64,000 nucleotides of DNA from Streptomyces sp. R21 (GTDB taxonomy: Bacteria; Actinomycetota; Actinomycetes; Streptomycetales; Streptomycetaceae). The DNA lies in assembly GCF_041051975.1 (NCBI RefSeq), contig NZ_CP163435.1, positions 9,516,501-9,580,500 of the forward strand. The letters are read 5' to 3'. Below are positions 60,036 to 64,000 of the stretch, piece after piece (position 1 is the stretch's first letter; every line of letters starts with the position of its first letter). Position numbers and translations under genes: made by a program. A model generated the notes under the pieces. That model saw only the letters and a list, made by a program, of their open reading frames with translations, was not told the DNA's origin and searched no databases.

Positions 60036-61751
60036 TCAACGGGCGTCGCGGCGCGGGTGCTCGTCCGGCGGGGACATCCGGGTGACGCGGGCGGCCAGGA
60101 CGGCGAAGTCGTCCTCCGCGTCGGATGGGGCGACGTCGTCGAGGAGCCGGTCGAGGAGTTGCTCGGTCGATTCCCGGCCGGTGAGCCGGAGCCCGGTGAG
60201 GCGGGAGAGCGAGGCGTCGATGTCCTCGCTGCGGCGCTCGACCAGACCGTCTGTGTAGAGCAGCAGGGTGTGGCCCGCGCGGCAGGGGGCGGCCATGGTC
60301 TCGTAGCCGCCGAAGCCCATGCCGAGGGGTGGGCCCGGGGGCACCGGGACCAGGACGACCGCGCCGTCGGGAGCGACGACGGCGGGCGGGAGGTGGCCGG
60401 CGCTGGCGTACAGACAGGTTCCGTCGGCGGGGTCGGCGATGGCGATCACGCAGGTCGCCGGGCGCTGTACGCCGACCTGGCCCAGCAGCACGTCCATCCG
60501 TTCCAGGATCCGGTCCGGCGGCAGGTGCTCGCTCGCCGCCACCCGCAGCATCGCCTGGTAGCGGCTCATCTCCACAGCCGCCTCCAGACCGTGGCCCATC
60601 ACGTCCCCGACCGCCATCAGGGTCCGGCCGCCCGGCAGCGCGACGATCTCGAACCAGTCGCCGCCGACCAGCACGCGCCGCCCGGCGGGCCGGTACCGGT
60701 GGGCGATGTCCACGTCGGGGTGCGGTCGGCCCGGCTCGGCGAGCATCGCCCGCTGCAGCTCGACGACCGCGTTGTGCTCGGCGGTGTAGCGGCGCGCGTT
60801 GTCCAGGCTGATCGCGGCACGGCCCGCCAGGTCCAGGGCGACCACCGAGTCCTCCTCGCCGAACGCGGGCGAGTTGCCGGCCCGGATCAGGGTGACGGTG
60901 CCGACGTCGTGGTCGCGGGCCGTCAGCGGGACGACCAGCGCCGAGTGGATGCCCAGCTTCCGGTAGGCGGCGACCCGGTCGGGGTGCGGGGCGGAGCGGC
61001 CCAGTTCCTCGTCCGCGAGCAGGTTCTCGATGACCGGCAGTCGCGTCTCCAGACAGCGCGGGATCGTCGACCCCGGCTGGTAGTCGACGTACGACCCCGG
61101 CGGGCCGAACCGCCGTACGGCCTCGCGCAGTTCCGGTACGGAGGCCATCGCCGCCCGGCGCAGCCGCAGCACCCCGCCGCCGGGCCTGCGGGTGGATCCC
61201 GTCTGCGGGAACACCTCCACCGTCGCCACGTCGGCGATCCGCGACACCAGGAAGTCGGCCAGCTCGCCGCAGGTGGTGTCCATGTCGAGTGTGGTCCCGA
61301 TCCGGGTGGCGGCCGCGTCCAGCAGGGCGAGCCGCTCGCGGGCCTGCTCCAGCGCGCGCTGCTGCTCCCGCGCCGCCGAGATCTCCAGAAGGATTCCTAC
61401 GACACCGAGTACGGCGCCGTCCGGAGCCTCCAGCCGGTGGTAGGCGCCGTGCCAGTAGCGGCGCTCCAACGGCGATTCGGCGCGGGTGTGCCCACTGGAG
61501 ACGATCTCGCGGGGGCGGCCGTCCTTGAGGACCCGGCGCATCACGTCCTCGCCCGCGTCGATGTCGGGGACGATCTCGGCGATGGTGCGACCGATGTGGT
61601 CGCCGGCCGGGACGCCGTTCATACGGGCGAGCGTGGGGTTGACGTACCGGTAGCGCAGCTCGATGTCGAGGACGCCGACCGCGGCTTCGGTGTCATCGAG
61701 GATCCGTCGCAGCAGCATGGCGACGCGCGGCGACGTGGGTTCGTCGAACAC
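60036..61751 (-). CDS. PAS-GAF-SpoIIE phosphatase
   Basis: A 571-residue soluble phosphatase: PAS domain at about residues 15-125 (VGVLDIELRYRYVNPTLARMNGVPAGDHIGRT), GAF at about 145-320 (HSALVVPLTARDHDVGTVTLIRAG), and SpoIIE/PPM domain at about 335-565 (VGGDWFEIVAL, VGDVMGHGLEAA, LYTDGLVERR, SDAEDDFAVLAARV). The start is GTG at 61751 with GAGGAGG about 10 nt upstream; codons further up are out of family. It resembles the phosphatase at 18463-20553 in order and motif style, but has a single PAS domain. No STAS or anti-sigma gene is near. Confidence 0.87.
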   Translation of the reverse strand: MFDEPTSPRVAMLLRRILDDTEAAVGVLDIELRYRYVNPTLARMNGVPAGDHIGRTIAEIVPDIDAGEDVMRRVLKDGRPREIVSSGHTRAESPLERRYWHGAYHRLEAPDGAVLGVVGILLEISAAREQQRALEQARERLALLDAAATRIGTTLDMDTTCGELADFLVSRIADVATVEVFPQTGSTRRPGGGVLRLRRAAMASVPELREAVRRFGPPGSYVDYQPGSTIPRCLETRLPVIENLLADEELGRSAPHPDRVAAYRKLGIHSALVVPLTARDHDVGTVTLIRAGNSPAFGEEDSVVALDLAGRAAISLDNARRYTAEHNAVVELQRAMLAEPGRPHPDVDIAHRYRPAGRRVLVGGDWFEIVALPGGRTLMAVGDVMGHGLEAAVEMSRYQAMLRVAASEHLPPDRILERMDVLLGQVGVQRPATCVIAIADPADGTCLYASAGHLPPAVVAPDGAVVLVPVPPGPPLGMGFGGYETMAAPCRAGHTLLLYTDGLVERRSEDIDASLSRLTGLRLTGRESTEQLLDRLLDDVAPSDAEDDFAVLAARVTRMSPPDEHPRRDAR

Positions 61752-62053
61752 CCCGGTCAGCCTCCTCGACGTGCTCGTGCACTCCGGCCCCTGCGACGTG
61801 CGCCCCGCGGATACGGCGTCACGGTGTGACGGTCGGGAAGTCCGGGTCGAGCGCGTCGAGCCGTCGCGCCCGCCGGCGGCCGACCTGGCCCCGGCGGCAG
61901 CGAAGCGCACCCCCGTTCGGGCTACAGGCTTTCCCGACACCCTCACCGGAGCAAGGTGAGCAGGCCGATCGGGTGACCGGCGTTGGCCTGTCGGTGTGCC
62001 GTGGTTCTGGCCTGGGCGAAGCCGTCCGCTGGGTCGAGCGCGACCCGGGCCGC
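61752..62053. other. Intergenic region without a supported gene
   Basis: 302 bp between the phosphatase start and the AraC-like stop. It holds CTCACC/GGTGAG, a weak 6-bp hairpin near 61941-61960 that may terminate the AraC-like transcript. I see no gene and no clear promoter hexamers here. Confidence 0.5.
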
Positions 62054-63055
62054 TCAGCCGTCCTGGGCGGTCGCGGCGGCGGAGGCGCGCCACTCGCCCG
62101 GCGACATCCCGTAGGCGCTGCGAAAGACGTGGCTGAAGTGGGCGGGGCTGGAGAACCCCCAGCGTGCGGCCACGGTGCCGATCACTCGGTCTGCCCCGTC
62201 ACGCCGGGCGAGTTCGGTCTTGCAGGCTTCGAGCCGGCGCTGTCGTATCCAGCGGCCCACGGTGGTGCCCTGCTCCTGGAAGAGTTTGTGCAGGTAACGC
62301 ACGGAGATGCCGTGCTCGTCGGCGAGCAGCCGGGGCGACAGTTCCGGCTCACCGAGACGGCGTTCGACGGACGCCTTCACCTGGTCGAGCAGTGTCGGCC
62401 CTGCCGCTCCCGGAGCGGGCCCCTGGGGACCCGACTGACCCGCTGCCAAGGTGGCGAGGAGGTCCGTGACGGTGCGGGCGAGCTTCTCGCGCAGGACCGG
62501 CGGCGTTGTGCGGATCTGCGACACCAGGCCGGACAGGAGCGGCAGGAGCAGTGCGGCAGGCCCGCCGGGGGCATCGTCGACGGCCGTCGCGGTGAGGCGA
62601 CGTATCTGCGTGTCGTCCAGTCGCAGCAGCCTGCGGGGCATCATCAGAACACAGGCGCGGTAGCGCTCGGGCATGACGAGTTTGAACGGGCTGCTCGCAT
62701 CGTAGAAGGCGAGAAGCCCCGGGCCGAGCTGCGTCGAGCGGCCGTCCTGGAACAGCGCCGCCGTGCCGTGCAGTTGGAGGCGGGCGAAGAGGTGCGCCTT
62801 GCTGTCCGAGGCGATCTGCTCGGGCGTACGCACGACCTTGACCGGATCGGACTCCTCCATGGCGATCTGCAACGAACCGATCCGGTCGGCCCACATCGAC
62901 GCCCGCCATGCGTCGGGGTCCTGGACCAGGACGTCCTGGCTGACGAAGGCCCCGGACAGGGCGTGCTGCCAGGAGGACACCCGGTCCGCAGGCGCAGCCG
63001 TCTCCGTCGAGAGGGCCAGGTGAAGCGGTGGACTCAGCGGCTGTCGACGGGGCAT
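62054..63055 (-). CDS. AraC/XylS-type regulator with cupin-like N-terminal domain
   Basis: A 333-residue regulator. The N-terminal ligand domain resembles AraC_binding_2 (VVRTPEQIASDSKAHLFARLQLHGTAALFQDGRSTQLGPGLLAFYD). The C-terminal HTH pair covers about residues 235-325 (SPRLLADEHGISVRYLHKLFQEQGTTVGRWIRQRRLEACKTEL, then VIGTVAARWGFSSPAHFSHVFRSAYGMSPGEWR). GAGGAGG lies just before the ATG at 63055. Its start overlaps the stop of a paralogue upstream by 22 bp, so the pair is probably co-transcribed and may have arisen by tandem duplication. Confidence 0.87.
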   Translation of the reverse strand: MPRRQPLSPPLHLALSTETAAPADRVSSWQHALSGAFVSQDVLVQDPDAWRASMWADRIGSLQIAMEESDPVKVVRTPEQIASDSKAHLFARLQLHGTAALFQDGRSTQLGPGLLAFYDASSPFKLVMPERYRACVLMMPRRLLRLDDTQIRRLTATAVDDAPGGPAALLLPLLSGLVSQIRTTPPVLREKLARTVTDLLATLAAGQSGPQGPAPGAAGPTLLDQVKASVERRLGEPELSPRLLADEHGISVRYLHKLFQEQGTTVGRWIRQRRLEACKTELARRDGADRVIGTVAARWGFSSPAHFSHVFRSAYGMSPGEWRASAAATAQDG

Positions 63056-64000
63056 CGATCCTCCTCGTGGGAGCCTTGGCCACGTTCGCGGCGCAACCAC
63101 TCCGTCGGAGGTATCCCGTACCGGCCCCGGAACACCCGGCTGAAGTGGGTCGCGCTGGTGAATCCCCAGCGGCGGGCGACCGTTCCCACACCCGCGCTCG
63201 CCGGGCCCGGGCTCGCCAACTCCCTGCGGCACTCCTCGAATCGGAGTTCCCGGATGAGGCGGCAGACCGTGGTGCCCTCGTTCTCGAACAGTCGGTGCAG
63301 ATAGCGCACGGAGATCTGATGTGCGCGGGCGATGACCGGGGGTGTCAGGTCCGGATCGCTCAGATGCCAGCGGATGAACGTCTGGACACGCAGCAGGAGA
63401 ACCTGGTCGGCGCCGGGCAGATCCGCCGAGCCCTTGCCGAGCTGTTCCTGGGCGACCGCGGCCAGCAGGCTCACCGTGCTGCTGCCGAGCCGGTCGGTGA
63501 TCGCGGCGGAGTAGGAGTCGCAGCTGTCGGCCAGTTGTGCCATGAACGGCGAGAGCACCGCCGTCAGTCCCTCGCTGGGGCGCAGGGCCTTCGCCGTGAT
63601 CTGTTGCAGGTCCGCCTCCCGTTGGCCGAGCAGGCATCGTGGCACGGCGAATATCTTCATCTGGAAGCGCTGCGGAAAGCGCGTGCGGGAGGGCCGCATG
63701 GTCTCGAAGAAGGCGACGTCCCCCGCACGCAGTTCGGTGGCGCGGCCGTCCTGCTCGATCTGGGCGACACCGGTGCTCTGCAGCACGACGAACACCTGCT
63801 CACCGTCGCCGCGGGCGATGAGGCGCGGCGCCCTGTAGACCACTCCCGGATCGCAGTCGACCGTGGTGATCTGCAGGTCACCGAGCTGGTCGGTGCGCAT
63901 CTTCGCGTTGTAGGTGCGGTCCTCGGTGGAGATGTACATGCCGACGAGCGTCTCGAGGACCGCGTCGTGCCAATAGGCCAGGCTCTCTCGGAGCGGCACA
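63034..64000 (-). CDS. AraC/XylS-type regulator, N-terminus off the window
   Basis: An open frame of at least 321 codons running off the right edge; the first visible codons (PLRESLAYWHDAVLETLVGMYIS) are inside the ligand domain, so the real start lies outside (GTG at 63999 is probably a Val codon). It has the same layout as its downstream neighbour: cupin-like N-domain (VVYRAPRLIARGDGEQVFVVLQSTG) and a C-terminal HTH pair (TPPVIARAHQISVRYLHRLFENEGTTVCRLIRELRFEECRREL, VGTVARRWGFTSATHFSRVFRGRYGI). The two are clearly paralogues overlapping by 22 bp. Confidence 0.87.
   Translation of the reverse strand, partial: VPLRESLAYWHDAVLETLVGMYISTEDRTYNAKMRTDQLGDLQITTVDCDPGVVYRAPRLIARGDGEQVFVVLQSTGVAQIEQDGRATELRAGDVAFFETMRPSRTRFPQRFQMKIFAVPRCLLGQREADLQQITAKALRPSEGLTAVLSPFMAQLADSCDSYSAAITDRLGSSTVSLLAAVAQEQLGKGSADLPGADQVLLLRVQTFIRWHLSDPDLTPPVIARAHQISVRYLHRLFENEGTTVCRLIRELRFEECRRELASPGPASAGVGTVARRWGFTSATHFSRVFRGRYGIPPTEWLRRERGQGSHEEDRCPVDSR

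Noticed and set aside
1..64000. Secondary-metabolite gene cluster, defence island, prophage or integrative element
   Set aside because: No PKS, NRPS or terpene genes, no nuclease/methylase defence sets, no integrase, attachment repeats or transposase were seen.

Overview
The window is high-GC actinobacterial DNA, almost certainly from a Streptomyces or a close relative. The reasons are the strong G/C bias at third codon positions, frequent GTG and TTG starts, many candidate leaderless promoters (a TAGNGT-like -10 box 6-7 nt before the start), several SpoIIE-type phosphatases, an ECF sigma/CU044_5270 pair, a cell-wall-binding-repeat protein and an exo-beta-glucosaminidase with its own ROK regulator. 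No rRNA, tRNA, CRISPR array, phage or insertion sequence was seen. The content looks like accessory or chromosome-arm DNA: many small regulatory, acetyltransferase and sugar-use units, with few housekeeping genes (lpd, argG, fprA).

Layout. 0-6.2 kb: a sugar-use locus, with a large GH106-like glycosidase (runs off the left edge) divergent from an MFS sugar transporter and an arabinose/fucose-isomerase-like enzyme; two matching operator-like sequences lie in the shared promoter region. 6.2-10.3 kb: a short UvrA-like ABC ATPase preceded by a 14-codon upstream ORF coupled to its start, a small NTF2-like protein, and a scar in which the tail of a regulator gene abuts an alpha/beta hydrolase that has lost its N-terminus. 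10.3-20.6 kb: signalling and envelope genes (SpoIIE phosphatase plus MASE1 membrane protein, sigma factor plus CU044_5270, GtrA-like protein, lipoprotein, TolB/cell-wall-binding protein, PAS-PAS-GAF-SpoIIE phosphatase). 20.6-36.5 kb: a mosaic of single-gene units (SigG-like ECF factor with a reductase, GNATs, epimerases, a MerR-controlled efflux pump, metallo-beta-lactamase-fold hydrolase, GH27 alpha-galactosidase, 2OG oxygenase, AraC, VOC proteins and a stand-alone HflX N-domain protein). 36.5-44.2 kb: a secreted CBM-like protein, then an amino-sugar locus: exo-beta-D-glucosaminidase (csxA-like), ROK repressor and APC permease linked by two near-identical operators. 44.3-53.3 kb: lipoprotein, TetR with divergent FBP-domain protein sharing a 23-bp palindrome, membrane protein, orphan response regulator, DinB-like protein, dihydrolipoyl dehydrogenase, and a type-2 argG with palindromes over its promoter. 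53.6-57.3 kb: a tightly coupled three-gene operon (secreted metallophosphoesterase, MFS, TolB-like membrane-anchored protein). 57.4-64 kb: fprA ferredoxin reductase under a palindromic iron box, small membrane protein, FxLYD-like lipoprotein, a third SpoIIE phosphatase, and two tandem overlapping AraC paralogues, the second running off the right edge.

The clearest functional logic is carbohydrate use under local repressors (three loci, each with inverted-repeat operators) and stress or cell-surface signalling through sigma factors and PPM phosphatases. No obviously new multi-gene defence or biosynthetic system is visible. The most novel-looking items are the leaderless uORF coupled to the UvrA-like gene, the ROK operator inside an amino-acid-permease promoter, the metallophosphoesterase/MFS/TolB operon, and the stand-alone HflX N-domain protein.
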